A DNA stretch of 64,000 bases, taken from contig NC_087066.1 of NCBI RefSeq assembly GCF_963678635.1, positions 47,215,129 to 47,279,128 on the forward strand. The letters run 5' to 3'. The translations under genes and the position numbers were made by a program. Of this stretch, positions 1 to 16,899 are shown piece by piece. The notes under the pieces were generated by a model. It ran no database searches, was not told the origin of the DNA, and worked only from the letters and a program-made list of their open reading frames with translations. The stretch is from Symsagittifera roscoffensis (Eukaryota > Xenacoelomorpha > Acoela > Convolutidae). The first letter of the stretch is position 1. Each line of letters begins with the position of its first letter.

Positions 1-1239
1 AATCATAAAATAGTTTGATAAGAAAAACTAACACTGATTAATGAAGCCTCTTTTTTTGATAAGTAACGTGACGGCTTCTTTTCTAATTATGAATTATTAC
101 GGTTTGAGGCAACCAGAGTCAATCAAGATTAATTTTCACCGCGAACCTTTATGGTATCATCAATAGACGTAGGTTTTGTTAGCGATGGCGAAAAGTTTAA
201 CTAAAAGGCTCTTTTTCAAAACAGCGGTTGTTCAAGGCCCAATATAATCTGGGATTTTTGCTTGAGGATGAGGCGAGATAACCCAGCGCAGAGAATTGAT
301 CAAAGTATTTATGCGTTTTTACACAGGCACAACAGTAGTTCTCCTCGTTTTTTGGTAATTTCTTTCGTGCTAAAATGGTCCTAAAACTTCAAATTTTTTT
401 CGAATAATTCACTCACAGGAGCTAACAGGACATTTCCGAATAATTCCGTCTGTTACAGATAATGAGCCAATCTAGACGTCACTTTATTTTTGTAAAAAAA
501 AAAAATTAAGCACAAATCAGCTTTTTAAAAGTTTTTTTGCCCGCATAACAACAAAACTTCAAACTGTTGCTCTTGTTTTTCGGAATGTTTAAACTATTTT
601 GCGATAACTTTTGTGTGATGGGTTCAAAAAACACTGCGATCGGTTATAATTCAAGTCAAAAGTTCTTGATAACTTCTTGATAACGCTTTATGCATTCTGT
701 GAGAAAGCTTGCCCCTACTTTATATCACATAGCGCAAAAAAAATTTTTGGTATAAATGGCTTGCCTTTCTTTAAATAATTTTGATTTTCGTTTTGACCGT
801 TGAAAATGGGGAGGAACCTTGTATTCTGGTTTATTTTAATTTATTTTGTTTTCCAAGCACTATTAAAAACCACAAAAAATATTGGAATGGGGAATTGATC
901 TATCATACTGAAATCCTTGCACTCGTGATTCGAACGACACTTGAAAATTTTCGAACAAAAAACAGTGTTGAGGAAAACCGGTTTAAGGTTTTTGAAATTA
1001 AGTTTAATTTCGAGCGACTAAAGAGACCAAGTAACCATAATTATACAAAAGGCAGCTAAAAATTTAGGCTAAAAAAATGATATTACTGAAAAGAAAACTT
1101 ATTTGGGTAAGTTCAATTGGCGTTTCGCTGACAAAAAAAAGATCTCATCAAAAAAGAAACTTGAATTATTGTGCAAAAAAAAATTAGAAAAAAAAATTGA
1201 AATTTCACTAGCTTACTAAGATTTTAAAACTTTGTGCAG
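1..1239. other. Gene-free AT-rich stretch
   Basis: I see no gene, RNA or clear repeat end here. Open frames are short, start at non-ATG codons and resemble no protein I know. Confidence 0.6.
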
Positions 1240-1540
1240 TGTTTATATTGCCCACGCACTAAAAAAAAACGACACTTTTTTGGCGGAAAAAGAAAAAAAT
1301 TGTAGTTTTTTATGAATGTGATTGGAACATTCTGTGCTACTTGCATAGCAACTAGCTATCCTTTCCTATTTAATTTTCTGCTTTTTGTGCGCGCTGAAAA
1401 TATGAATCAAATTGTGACTTATCTAGCAACCAAAAAAAAATTTAAATTTTACAGGCGAAATTCTAAAGTTTTGATTCGAAAGTCAATAAAATTATCTGCC
1501 CGAAACTATCACTTTGATCTACATAATTGGTTATAGCGAT
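1240..1540 (+). repeat. Diverged dispersed repeat (copy 1)
   Basis: This stretch resembles 44385-44610 in the same orientation. Both contain CCACGCAC followed by an A-run, then a block reading GATTGGARCATTCTGTGCT, and further on a shared piece ending in TATAGCGAT/ATAAAGCGAT. A shorter similar block (TTCTGTGCGAGTTGCATCGCA) lies near 32250. The family is unknown to me; similarity was judged by eye only. Confidence 0.4.
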
Positions 1541-1558
1541 GAAAACGCTCCCAGTAGA

Positions 1559-2040
1559 AACAAGACAGCTCCTATATCAGGGCAAAGCCCTGATTGTTCC
1601 GACTGCCCCTTAATCTATATCAATTAGTTTTGGGAAAAAAATATTGAAAGATCAAGTGAGAAATATCAAGTGTCAAATGTCAAGTAAGGAAATTAAAACG
1701 ACCAATTAGCTTAGCTAGCCACAATTCAAGTTGGAACTATTTTGTTGTGGGGGAGAATTTGTCACGCATAAATAGTTCTGGTTACGCTTTCAGCATTATG
1801 AATAAAATCTTGGACGCGAAGCATAACTTAGTCTATAGCATGGCCAAATTGGCAATTTTCAAACTCACAGAACTTAGCAAAAAAGATTGAAAATAGAATA
1901 TCTTTTTTAATTTGTTTTCACGGATTTGATTCCTTGAATGGGGTAAAAATATTGTTTGGTAAAAACTTATTATTACGAGCGCCAAAAATAGACTGAATTA
2001 ACAATAACTTTCAGCTGTCTTTGAGTAGAAAGTGATTTCA
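1559..2040 (-). mobile_element. HINE-like element, reverse orientation
   Basis: The right (3') terminus of the family lies at the left, inverted: AAACAAGAC, then the hairpin CAGGGCAAAGCCCTG at about 1580, then TGTTCCGACTG. The body extends rightward; CATGGCCAAATTGGCAATTTTC at 1839-1860 is the reverse complement of an internal block of the copy at 54747. The distal end near 2040 is unclear, so this copy is old or truncated. Confidence 0.5.
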
Positions 2041-2080
2041 TTTTTTTGTATAAAATATATATTTATGTGTTGAATGTGGT

Positions 2081-2440
2081 CAGTGGCGTGCGCAGAAATT
2101 TTCCTAGGGGACGATATTCCAAAAAAATTTTGAAGCTTTTGTGGACCTTTTTTTTAGGTCGACCAATTGGATTTTCCGAGCTATCCGAAAATACTAAAAG
2201 GATCCTATTTTGTCCAATTTTTTCTGCGGCGCAGGCAAGTTTTCTAAAAAACCGGCCAAAAAAACGTAGTTTTTGGGCATTTTTTGGAAAATTTTGGCAA
2301 AAAATGCGTTTTTTTTTTGGAGCGCGCTCCTCCCTCAAATTTAGTTATTTTGGCATCAAAGACGCTTTTAGAAAAATTTTGAGTATAGTCAGCCAAAAGT
2401 GGATGTCGTAAAATTATACTAAAAGGAGAACGCTTTCGAA
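2081..2440 (+). mobile_element. hAT-like short element, diverged copy
   Basis: It starts CAGTGGCGTGCGCAG, a hAT-type terminus. It then shares with the other copies the GGTCGACC block, the GCGGCGCAGGCAAGTTTT block, the GCGCGCTCC block and the GGCRYCAAAGRCGC block. The right terminus is not visible. Open frames on both strands here belong to the repeat and are not genes. Confidence 0.55.
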
Positions 2441-2524
2441 AATTTTCTCAACCAGAATTGAGGAAAAGGCTTTTTTGTCGTTCTTTTTGCCTTGTCGGAA
2501 ACCCCGAAAACTTTTAATTTTTTT

Positions 2525-2836
2525 CAGGGGCGGATCTACAATTTTCTCGAGGGTGGGTTCAACAACTTTTTTTAAGGTCGACCAAATTGATTCTCCGAGC
2601 TCTCCTAAAGAACAAAAAAGACGCTATTTTGGTCAAAAAAATCGCGTTTTTTATTTGCGCGCGCTCACCCTCAAAGTTAGTATATATTGGCGCCAAAGGC
2701 GCCTTTAGAAAATTTTTAGGCTCGGTCGGCCAACAATGGATTTCTTGAAAAGTACCAAAGAGGGGACCCTTTGGGTCAACAGGGTGTCGAATCCCTGAGG
2801 GGGGCATCCGCCCCCCCCCCCCTAAATTCGCCCCTA
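2525..2836 (+). mobile_element. hAT-like short element (MITE)
   Basis: The left terminus is CAGGGGCGGATCTAC and the right terminus CCTAAATTCGCCCCTA, an imperfect inverted pair, with a C-run before the right end as in the copy at 27844. I could not find a convincing 8-bp target duplication, so the termini are probably degraded. The internal order matches the 27844 copy. Confidence 0.7.
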
Positions 2837-3269
2837 CTTCTTTGACTCAAGAAAAATAGTTGTTTTACTTCTTTAAGAGAATTTCGTCCCTTTTTGACCG
2901 CTGATTCGCTATCTATCTTTCGGATCTCTTTAACTATCCCCCCCTCGTTGCAAAATGGGGGAGAGATTCGTTTTTAGCATCATAATTCACATATGCTTAA
3001 ATTTTGAATTATTTCTTATGAATTAAATTTTGAACTATAGGGGTGGCGATTCGTTACTAGGTACCCTAGGGGGAAATAGTTGAAGAGATCCTATCTTTTA
3101 ATAGAAGACGAGCACTAACATTAAGAGGATCTTCTTTAAGATATTCTGTTTATTTTTGTTTCACTCAGCTGATAGTTTTTGAAGCAAAATTGTATATTTG
3201 TATAATTGGCTTTTTTATTAACACAATTAAAAAAAAAACTTATTTCAATTTTTAACATCGTATTCAGAA

Positions 3270-3330
3270 AGAAACAAAACAGTTCACACCAAAGCAAAGC
3301 CCTGAATGTCTGACTGCCCTTTCAATTACT
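3270..3330 (-). mobile_element. HINE-like terminus, reverse
   Basis: GAAACAAAACAG, then AGCAAAGCCCTGAATG, then CTGACTGCCC is the inverted 3' end of the HINE-like family. I cannot follow the body with confidence beyond the terminus. Confidence 0.45.
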
Positions 3331-6300
3331 GTCTCGGTTAGTTCTGCTGAAGGTACATTTGCGTTTTTTGGTGCAAGAAACGTTGATCATCATAGAAAAT
3401 CCTCTAGAGCACTCGTAAAACTGTCCAGTTTGGTCACATTGACCATTTTCGAATTTCATTTAAAATATGCGCATGTGAAAAATCTTTTCACATCTGAACT
3501 TGGAGCATCGATATCTTTCTTCCTCAAAAAGGTTCCGTTGAACACTATTAATTCGATCGCCAAATTTTGTCTGTATAGAAAACTCCGAGCATTAGTATTC
3601 CGTTATTTTCTTGGAAACTCCGAACAATAACTTCAATCATTTTTTCAGATGAAGTGGTTTTTAGCGAGTTTAATGATGGATTTTTGATAATCACGTTAAA
3701 TTATAGGAAACAATTTTCATGAAATCTAAGACATCCATTTGAAATGAGCCAGGGAAATAATGAGCTGCTTCAATTGTCAACCTGAAAATCCGGTTTAATT
3801 ACGTGCAGTCGATTTAATTTGTCTACAAAAAAGATTGTTCTTATTGGTTTGTGTCTAGAAGGTGTCAAACAGATTCATGATGTTCTGGTTCTTTTGAACA
3901 ACTTGTGAGCATGTAGTCCAGAGTCATCGATTTATAACCTTGACGTTGAAGTTGGATCGTACTTTTAAAAAAAAAAAGATGAAAGAAAAGTCAAATCACC
4001 TTTCGCTGTGTGATAATTCCTCCCGCCCCATTCACCCCAAGTCGCGTCGTCAATCCTGGTCTCAGAAACCCCCATATGCGAATTGAAAAAATCTCTCTCC
4101 ACTAATGGGCTACAATAAAACCATTTTTCAAATAAATCTCCATTTCTGCCAAAATTTTCGAGCATCCCTGTATAAACAAACGATTTATGAGGGTGTTAAT
4201 TACCTTTCAGAAATATTTCCTTCTTTCTAATTACAAAATGCGCGGCTTGATAAATCCTTTGAATCTACATATTAATCCCTAGCTCTTCCCTTTTTATGCC
4301 CTCTATAATTTGATTTTGGCCTTCTAGACAGATTGCTAGCCTAGTGCTTAGCTTTTAAATCACTCCAATTGAAAGACTTCAAAAAAGAGCCTGAATTAAC
4401 AGTGAATTATATATATATATTTATATACATCGAATGAAAATTACAAAAAAATTTCTTTCCATTTCATCAAAAAATTATCTTTGAATTTTTAAAATCTGAT
4501 TTATAAATTTGATTTTATAAAGAACAATTTGATTTCAAACTTTAACAACATTTTTGAAAAAAAAACTCAATACAAGGAACCTCTTTAAAAACTATTGACA
4601 CGGTGTTAAGATACTTTTATTTTCGATCAAAAAAGATAGTAAACTCTCGAAACCATTAACTTTTATCAAAATTTAACTAATCTAGGCGAAGATGGATTAT
4701 GACACCTATTACAAGTGCGTTCCACAGCAGGATCAAAAGACCACAAAACCCCCGTTAAAATTTCACCCGAAGGGAGATGCTACTAAATCGCCCTCAAATG
4801 GCCATAAAAACTGCGTCCCGTTGCTGCAAATTTTACCTAAGATACCACTTAAATTAATTCCTCAACTCTTGAAAGATGCCACTCGATTATCGATTGGATA
4901 ACTGTTACAAGTGGAAATTGAGTTGTAATAAAAATCAATCTCCAATTCACTTAGAGGATTTTAAAATTCTGACGATCTGTGATATGATGAAAAAAATGAT
5001 TAAAGTAGCATTCAGAATAATTGAACTCGGGGAAAATTAAAATTGAGCTTCATTATTTAAAAAACAAAAAAAAAATAAAAGTTTTTTTTCAAAAATAAAG
5101 CCTTTCCTGAATACCTCTCGCCCGGGTTTGAGTTCCAGAAATTGGATTTTAACTTATATATAATTATTTAATTAAATAACTAATTAATATATTAAGGAGT
5201 GAATCCCGGTATTTGCATTATCCATTTAGCATCTGCCCAGGGATTAGATTTGGAGTTTCCGGGATTCATTTTATGAGTGCACTTTAATCCACCCCTTATC
5301 GATCAAGATCATCGATAGACGGTCAAGTTTTGTTGTGAAAGATGCTCATATTGATTTCGGGTAATTCAGTTTATCGGGGCTCAAGTATTCGCAGCTGAAC
5401 ATATGTTTATACCAACGCTAAAATCAAGCCAGAATAAAACCGCGTCACCTGAAATCGGAGAGAAATCAAGAAAACTTCATTCGAAATGATATTCAGACAT
5501 TTCAGCTGAATCGAATTCAAGACAACGCTAGACAGCGAGGCTTTGAAACAAAAATGAGAGCGGCTTCAAAATCTCGTCAAAATAATTGTAAAACAACAAT
5601 TGGCATGGCATCATTTCAAAGAAACTTCATATTTGCTTAAAATTTGAAGTAAAAAAAAAACAAATCAAAATTTAACTTTTGATTGTTGAGAAAGTTGAGC
5701 AATTTAAATCCTCTGCATTATTTAAAATGAGTTCAAATTAATGTGAACAAATTTTCTACTGTGAAAAATCTTTTTTGGTTCTGTCGAAATGTTGATCCGT
5801 CTTTTCAGAGGTGGATCAAAGAGTGAGAAGACAGAGAATGAAAATGTCTCGAGGCTGCGAAGGGGGGCGGGGTTGTTAGCAGGAGGGCAGGGTCTTTTTG
5901 GGCGTGTTTTGTTTTTGTCATTGTTGCCACACATTATCTAAAGAGGCTGTAATTGATACCCAATCCTAACTGAACTTCTGTAGTTAATTTTCCAAGTTAA
6001 TTTATCCATCTTTTGTTAAATTGGACAATTTAATAGAGAACATTGTTGTTGTAAAAGTGTACTTTGTTTTTCCTCTGGCTATAGGACAGATAATTCAAAA
6101 CAGTTACAAATCAGTTCTATAATTTTTCAAAAAAGTCAATTGACCCATTTTTATTCCAATCCACGAGATAAGTTCTCAGATATATTGTACTAACTTGGTG
6201 TAGTAAAAAAGTTATTCCAAATTTTAGGTCAGCTTCAATCTGTGTTTGAAAATATAAATCTGTCAAACAAATAGGGCCTCTCAAAAGCAATCAATATTAA

Positions 6301-7240
6301 TTTAAATTGGATTTTTTTTTAATTGAGACTCAAATATTGATTTTTGGTTTCTTGGCTGAAAAAAAGGGGAAAACACAAACGTTAAAACATTATTCGCCAT
6401 CGCGTATTGAGGATTTCTGGACTCTGTTGAGCTTCACTCCAAATGAAAAAACCTGAAATAAAGACGAGTCTGACTCACTTCGCTTTTCGCCTGGAAAGTC
6501 CGGACCGACTGAGAGTTGCCGTAAAAACTGGTTTCTGTCTGAAATCTGTGCATCGGCATGTGAAAAGACCTCCAGTCTTTCTTTGGCACTTTTCGGAAAA
6601 TTTTGACCACTGGATAATCGTATACTATATAGTTTTATTTCGAGAAAGCTTCGATCATTTTCATAGTTTTCACCCGTAAATAATGCCGTGAAACACAACC
6701 AAAGTTCAGATTCTCCAAAAAAACGGGCACTACGAATTGAGAAGATAGCGAGAGTCCTGTAGAAACACGAAGTAGTTTGCTTGTTTTAAATTGGCTTATT
6801 AAAATATTGAGTTAAAATAATCTTTTATTTGTTGATATAGTCAACTAGTTTTTAATATCCAATGATGACATTAACCCCGGCCCGTACAATTTTTTGGTCC
6901 TCCTATGCCAACTATGGCCAATTATTGTCAATGATTTTTATAAAACCTGCTTTGAACTTTCGCTTCTTTCGACATAAATCTTCAAAGTAATCAAATAATG
7001 TGGTAATCAGTTATATTCTCGGCTCTTATGGTTTGGTATTTAAAAACCGATCGGTGTAACGAAGCTTATAGCAACGTTTTTTTTGTCTGAAAAAAATCGA
7101 CCACAATTCTTTGACAGTTTAGGGTATAGGCCAACTTAAAAAGATAAGATCCCTAGTAGCGCTTTTTAATTCAGTTTTGTTTGTACAAACCACAATTGCA
7201 ATGGGATAGCGATCTAATATGTTATCATAGAGGCTTTATT
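3331..7240. other. Region upstream of Pitx, no gene seen
   Basis: There is no supported gene. An ATG-started 69-codon frame at 4692-4901 and frames of 102 (-) and 78 (+) codons around 6390-6698 have no recognisable domain. The part at 5200-5560 is less AT-rich than its surroundings and carries two Pitx/Otx-type TAATCC sites (GGATTA at 5241, TAATCC at 5285). It is therefore a weak candidate regulatory block about 2.3 kb upstream of the Pitx start. An AT-only palindromic tract lies at about 5155-5200. Confidence 0.4.
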
Positions 7241-7344
7241 GCTTGTTTATGGGATCCAATTTGTTCCCGCTGTTCGCTGATAGCTGGTCACACAGCACCC
7301 GTCTTAGCCCTTTAGCCCCCTCTCAAAGCCTCTTATATTGCACT

Positions 7345-7385
7345 ATTCTCCAATGCTATTGGCTGAGAGCGCTAGCCAATTGGAG
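7345..7385 (+). promoter_or_regulatory. CCAAT-box cluster, candidate Pitx promoter
   Basis: Four CCAAT motifs lie within 34 bp: CCAAT at 7350, ATTGG at 7358, and the palindrome CCAATTGG at 7376-7383 (one on each strand). The block sits in a locally GC-richer stretch about 180-210 bp upstream of the Pitx ATG, which suits a core promoter bound by an NF-Y-type factor. The transcription start is inferred, not seen. Confidence 0.4.
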
Positions 7386-7561
7386 CGCAGGACGGATAGG
7401 CAATCTTTTTGGGCTAAATTCTTTAAAATCGCAGCGATTCAGTGAAAGATAAGTTGTGTTTTGTGGAAGATTAGAAATCTCATCAAATCGAATAACTGGA
7501 ATTTGTTCTATCTTGTAAACTGTAACACCCACAACACCTCAGCTAACCCACGTAGATCCTC

Positions 7562-11453
<3,892 letters not shown>

Positions 11454-11583
11454 CTCAATACCGGTGCAAAATGACAAATGAAACAAAAAGCTAAAGCACA
11501 ACAATGGACGAACGTATTTAGTTTCACTTACATACAATCATCTCAACCTCGACATGTTTAAACTGAAATGGAGTTTTCTGCAA

Positions 11584-11589
11584 AATAAA
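11584..11589 (+). terminator. Poly(A) signal of Pitx
   Basis: A canonical AATAAA lies about 130 bp after the Pitx stop codon. It is the first such signal downstream. Confidence 0.5.
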
Positions 11590-11599
11590 GTTGTAAATA

Positions 11600-14500
11600 T
11601 ATAGAGCATTGGAGCTTAAGTTTTGCAGAAAACTATTTTTGTAATTTTTATATTTAATTTTAGCATTTTCAGTAATTGTCGAAATATTTTCAATATCTCT
11701 TTTCCTTTTCTGGCTTCTTTACATGATCAAACGAATTGCTTCTTGACATGATCAAGAATATCAATTTCTTTCATCAAGCTGTTCGAATTAGTTGGTATCA
11801 CAAAAAGTTGCGTTTCGTCAAAATATCAACTTGGCTAAACGAACATGCTGCTACTAAATGAATTTATCATAAAAATAATAATTAGCAACTAACACGGGAT
11901 TGTAAATGTACAATTACAAATTAGAACAAAAAAGAATAAATCAATTCAACTTTTAAATATGATAATAATAACGAACAGAACCAATGGGAATTATCAGCGC
12001 TTAAATATCTGCGAACCAGCTCATATTTTTGAAATAGCTATCATCACACTGAGTTGGCCATGATTTAGTGCTCCACTTTTTGTTTAAATATTCAGCGCGG
12101 TTTCAGGTCCTGATCAGGGGCCACTTATCTATAATCAGTAAAATTGCATCACTGATTCTCACTCATTCTTTGGCTGATTCAAGGATGAATAAACTGCGAG
12201 ATCAACCCAAAAGCGCTGGTTATTCTGATAGTCCATTACAGCATTTAAAGTAAACTTAATCAACTCCATGAAAAATTTTAGAGACAATTAGAGATTTAGA
12301 TCAATATTCCTAATCAAAATGCTTTGAATAACAAAAAGCCGCCCAAAGATTTACATTTTTTCAACATTTTCGAAAACTGAACACTAAGAAAGAAAATAAA
12401 GCAGTCTAATTGGAGCCGTACAAAATAACATATACATAAAATCGCATCAGCTTTTACAAACATAATTGCTTGCAACGTGTTAACGCGTGCTTTTGTGACT
12501 AGATTTGCAGTTCTGGAAGAAAACTTGATATATAATTTCTGAAAAAACTCGAAAAACATTTCAGCATGGCGATTGAGTGGCAGATGCAAGATTAATTGTT
12601 CATTTTCACTGTTTTCATGGAACAGAAAATTGAATAAAATCTTACAAAACTTTTTTGATGTGACCATCTTACAAACAAAGTTTTTTATATAAGTTATTGA
12701 GATAGAGATCCGAAAAAATTTGCTTTGTATTAGTATCCTAAAATCTGATTGGCTAATTTCTGTTTGAAAATTATTATGAACGTTTCTTTTTTAATGCTAT
12801 TATAACTAAAGTTACTATCCCCGTTTCAAAACTATTATGTATAAAATTTGATTTTTTTAGCAGTTTTTTTTCTTTATTACCAAAACTCGAAAAATTTTGT
12901 TTCGAAACTCCCAAAATTAAACCTAAATTTAAACGAGAAACAGATATATCAATTTCGGAATGAAATTTGTTCCCAACGAAGTACATCAATGAAACCACAA
13001 AATTTTTTTTTAGTAGTGCTGAAATATTTTTAAATCTATACAGTAAAATTTAAAATTTTTCATACATTTTAACCTCTTTTAGAACGCTGATATGAGAAAA
13101 AACCTTAAAAATTTGCCAGAATAAACTGCGTATATTATGAATCAAATATCCGAACAAATTCCGGTTTCAACCAAAAATTTGTCATATTTTATCTCTTTTT
13201 ATACTTGTAAGGAAACTCTTTAAGTTTTCACCGCAAAAAAAAAAACCTAAGTTTCAATATATGTACATTGGGTGCGATTGAACAACATTTGTTTGTTCTC
13301 AAACTAAAGAATCTATTTCTCCGAACAAGTACACATGATAACAACAAAATAAACAAATAAGTTAAATAGATAATATTTATCAAGGAAATTTAGATTAATG
13401 AGAGGATTGAAATAAGAGAGCTTATCCTAATCAGTTAACATTTAATAACACACTTATTAGGTTATTTCTTATATCAATTATACTTTAATCTAGATTTTCA
13501 GAAAAAGTGGTACATTTCAATTAAGCAAAGATTAGAGCCGTCTTGTCTTTGACCAGATGGTCAGCCATACTGTTATTTTGCCGAAGCAAACTTAAAAAAA
13601 ATTGGAAAAATGAAGAAAAAATTACATCTGTTGATTCAACTTTGCCTTAAAAAACAATTTATCTCAAAGGCCACAGATTTGAGCCACTATATCTTTCCAC
13701 TAGATACCCAAGTATATTAACCATCTCCCGAATGATTTTGCTCCTTTATTTTCAAAATTTACTAATTTTTTTTAAAAATCTTAGAGATTTCAAAAAAAAT
13801 TGCACTTTTTCAAAAATTAGCACAAACTGGGACAAATTTTTATAGTAGAATCGGCGTTATTTAACACTTGTGGTGGCATTTCAAAAAATTTTGGAAGACC
13901 GTAAAATTACAATTACTCAAAATCTTACTACAAAAATTGCACTAAAACCGTATTTGACATCACAAGAAGCACATAAAACTGGCTCAAGCTAGCATTTTGT
14001 AAATTTTATATGAACAAGCTTGGAATTTATCATAAAAACTTAACTTTTTGTTTTAGGTTCTTCACCGAAAGTTCATGATGACTCAAGATGTTCAAATTTT
14101 CAGATACCCGGTTTTTCAAGGAACCATAATTGATTTTCTTCTCGCAAAACACTATTAGAAATTAGGAAAAAATTTAATTTTTTTGTCTTGTACTTGTAAA
14201 TGGTTTCAGCAAAAAGTTCATTGAAGAAGTCATTCGAAGGCAAATTTTTTTGACTGATTTTTTTCAAAATTTCAGAAAATAGTAAACATACAACCAATTC
14301 AAAACCCGATTTTTGTTTTGCTTCAGTTCAACTGAGAATTTAACAATTTTTTTTCTATAGAAGATTAATTTTATCGGCTTCTTTCGCAACAAAAATTAGA
14401 CTTAAAATTGAAAAAGGCTTGCAACCATTAACAACAACCCATATTGGATTATTGGCTCAACCTTGAAGATGTGAAGTTTTATGATGATCAATGTCGGTAT

Positions 14501-16899
14501 AAAATGTCTCGTTTTAGAAAAAAAACACGGTGACTTCCTAGTTTTGAATAGGACTATTTCAATACAGAAGGAGCTAAGAAAGAAAAGAATTAGTCATTTT
14601 ACCAGAAAGACAAGTTCAATACGATGGAAATCACACAAAAATTTTGAGCATAAAAAGGCATCAACTTTATCTACTATGCAGTTTTTTATCGATTTTTTGA
14701 TTATTTACTATGAAATTGCGGTAAAAGTAATTTACGATGCAATGATGTATACAATTTTTTGTAGTTTTTTCTCCTTTTGTTTTAGTAGGTTTTTGTTTTA
14801 GTAGGTTTCAACATAGTTGCAGCTAGATAGAGTTTTGCCCTAATTAGTTAAAATATTATTTAAATGTTATAGCGCACAATAAATCAAATCTTGTCAGGTT
14901 TTGAAGTTCTTAGAGCAAAAACGGACTGTCAATTTTTGGGCAAAAACTTTTGTCATCGACTCATCATGAACTCAATAAATTTTTTATGATACTTTTTTTT
15001 CTGTTTTTACACGTAATACATCAAAAACTGTTAGCAGACAGATAAAGCGCGTCAAACATTTTGTCAAAAAATGATGTTTTTACTCAAAAACCCAAAAAAA
15101 TATCACTTTTTTCTATTCTCTTATCATCATGCAAACAATGAAACCGTACCAATTCCAATCCCTATAACAATACATTGTAAACTCAATACTCAGAGTTAAT
15201 ACATAACTTGGAGCGTGGAAATCTATAACGTATCTTAAAAGATGGGGTCAGCTCCGACATCTACTAAATTCGTTTCTAATGAAAAAAACTGTTCTTTTCC
15301 TCTTTCCCTCGGGCATACCAAAATTGCTGTTTTTATAGTTTTAGGTGGTTAACGGCTAAGCGCGTTACGTTAAAATGTAAATTAACACAAATGGAAAGTT
15401 CGAATAGCTAGAAGGAATAAAGATTGAGAAAAAAAACAGAATCATAGCAGACAGAAAAACAGGGAGCAATAAGAAAAATCATTTTGAACTATTGTTGAGC
15501 CAAGTTATTGAGCCGGGTTCCGAGATTCTCGTTTCCATTAGCAAGTGAAAATCAAACAGGCTGAGAATTATTAGTCTGAAAACCATTATAAATTCTCTTA
15601 CCATTGGCTTCTCATGAACTCAGAAAGCACGCTATGATACCTTCAACTTTAACTATAGACTTAATTCACCAAAGATATTTACCAGTTAGATAACGCGCGC
15701 CAAAAACTTTGCAAAAAGTAATTGAATTAAACAAGTCGTAGAATTTTTAATCTAAAAAAAACCTGATGGATAATTTTTGAATTATTACTTTGAATAAATT
15801 TGTTCAATAATTCATAAAAATACCCATCGTACTTAATAATGTCAATTCTGCTGCAAAAATTTTTTGAATATCTTTTTGGAAAATTCAGCACTATTTTTCA
15901 TTCAACTGTTATCATTACATGGTCAAACTGATCCACCATTTCAAAATATAGAGCTTGAGTTTTCTCTAGGCAAAAAAAAACTAAATTTATGTTTGCGCAA
16001 GTATTATGAGCTTTATTTACATTTTATTGAACATTTATAGTGAAATGTTTGTTTAACAAGAATTGAAGTTCTCATTTAATGTTATTTGGGTAAGAAAAAA
16101 TAATTTTGGGTTGCATTTTTGATACGCAGTTTCATAGTTAAAAAAATGCTGTTCTTTGAGCCTAGCAAACTAGTTTCAGAAGCAAAATTGATCAGTCGAT
16201 CAAAAATGATTTCGTTTTTTAGAAAGTACAACCAAATTTGAGCTTCTATTCGTCTATAGGAAGAAGCTTGCAATAAAATTCATATAAGTTAGACTTACAT
16301 GAAAAATTATTTAAAAAGTGAACACATAAAAAACGGCACAATTTGCTTCAAATTGGTCCGAATAGTAACTTCATTTTTATTTATATTTTGATCGTGTTTG
16401 TGCTAATTTTTTCAGTTTGAATTGTAAAAATTTTAAAATCAATTTTTTATAATTTCTATGAAAAAATTATCAAATGGAAGTTTTGATGGTTAAAACCTAC
16501 ACAATTACTGTTTCCTCGCTCAAAAAAACTTTGACGGGTTAATTTTCCCTGCTTTTATCAAAAAAAAAAACGATTTCCTTAAGATGTAAGTTAGACATTC
16601 TATTTTTTCTTCTTTGTTAACTACAAAATTGGTCTAAGCTTAAGCTATTAGACTACAAAAAATTTTAACAGAAAAAGCTGACTCTTGTGGGAGTAGCACA
16701 AAAAATCCAAAAAGAAAACTTTTTAAAAAATAATGATTTGCGTTTTAATTGTTCTGTAGGACTAAAAGTTAGTTAATAATGTGAGAAACGCTCTTTATTC
16801 TAGATTTACCTAGAAGACAAAAATTGAATCAATTTGTTTGGAAAAAGAAAAAAAATTTCTGGTTCAACTTTTGGAAAAAGAGAAACATCTTGAAAATTG
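11600..16899. other. Long gene-free stretch
   Basis: This is very AT-rich sequence with many homopolymer runs. Open frames lack recognisable domains. Two blocks share a diverged GATAAAGCGCGTCAAA/GATAACGCGCGCCAAA motif (about 15040 and 15690) followed by a similar tail, suggesting an old dispersed repeat. Nothing else can be supported. Confidence 0.5.

Noticed and set aside
2063-2807. Open frames of 77-121 codons on both strands as small genes
   Set aside because: They fall wholly inside two copies of the hAT-like MITE and recur with it elsewhere; no domain and no good ATG context.
4692-4901. 69-codon ATG frame (MDYDTYYK...)
   Set aside because: The start context is acceptable, but there is no domain, homologue or exon partner that I can recognise.
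6390-6698. 102-codon - strand frame overlapping a 78-codon + strand frame
   Set aside because: No recognisable domain, non-canonical start and no splice partners seen; coding status cannot be supported.
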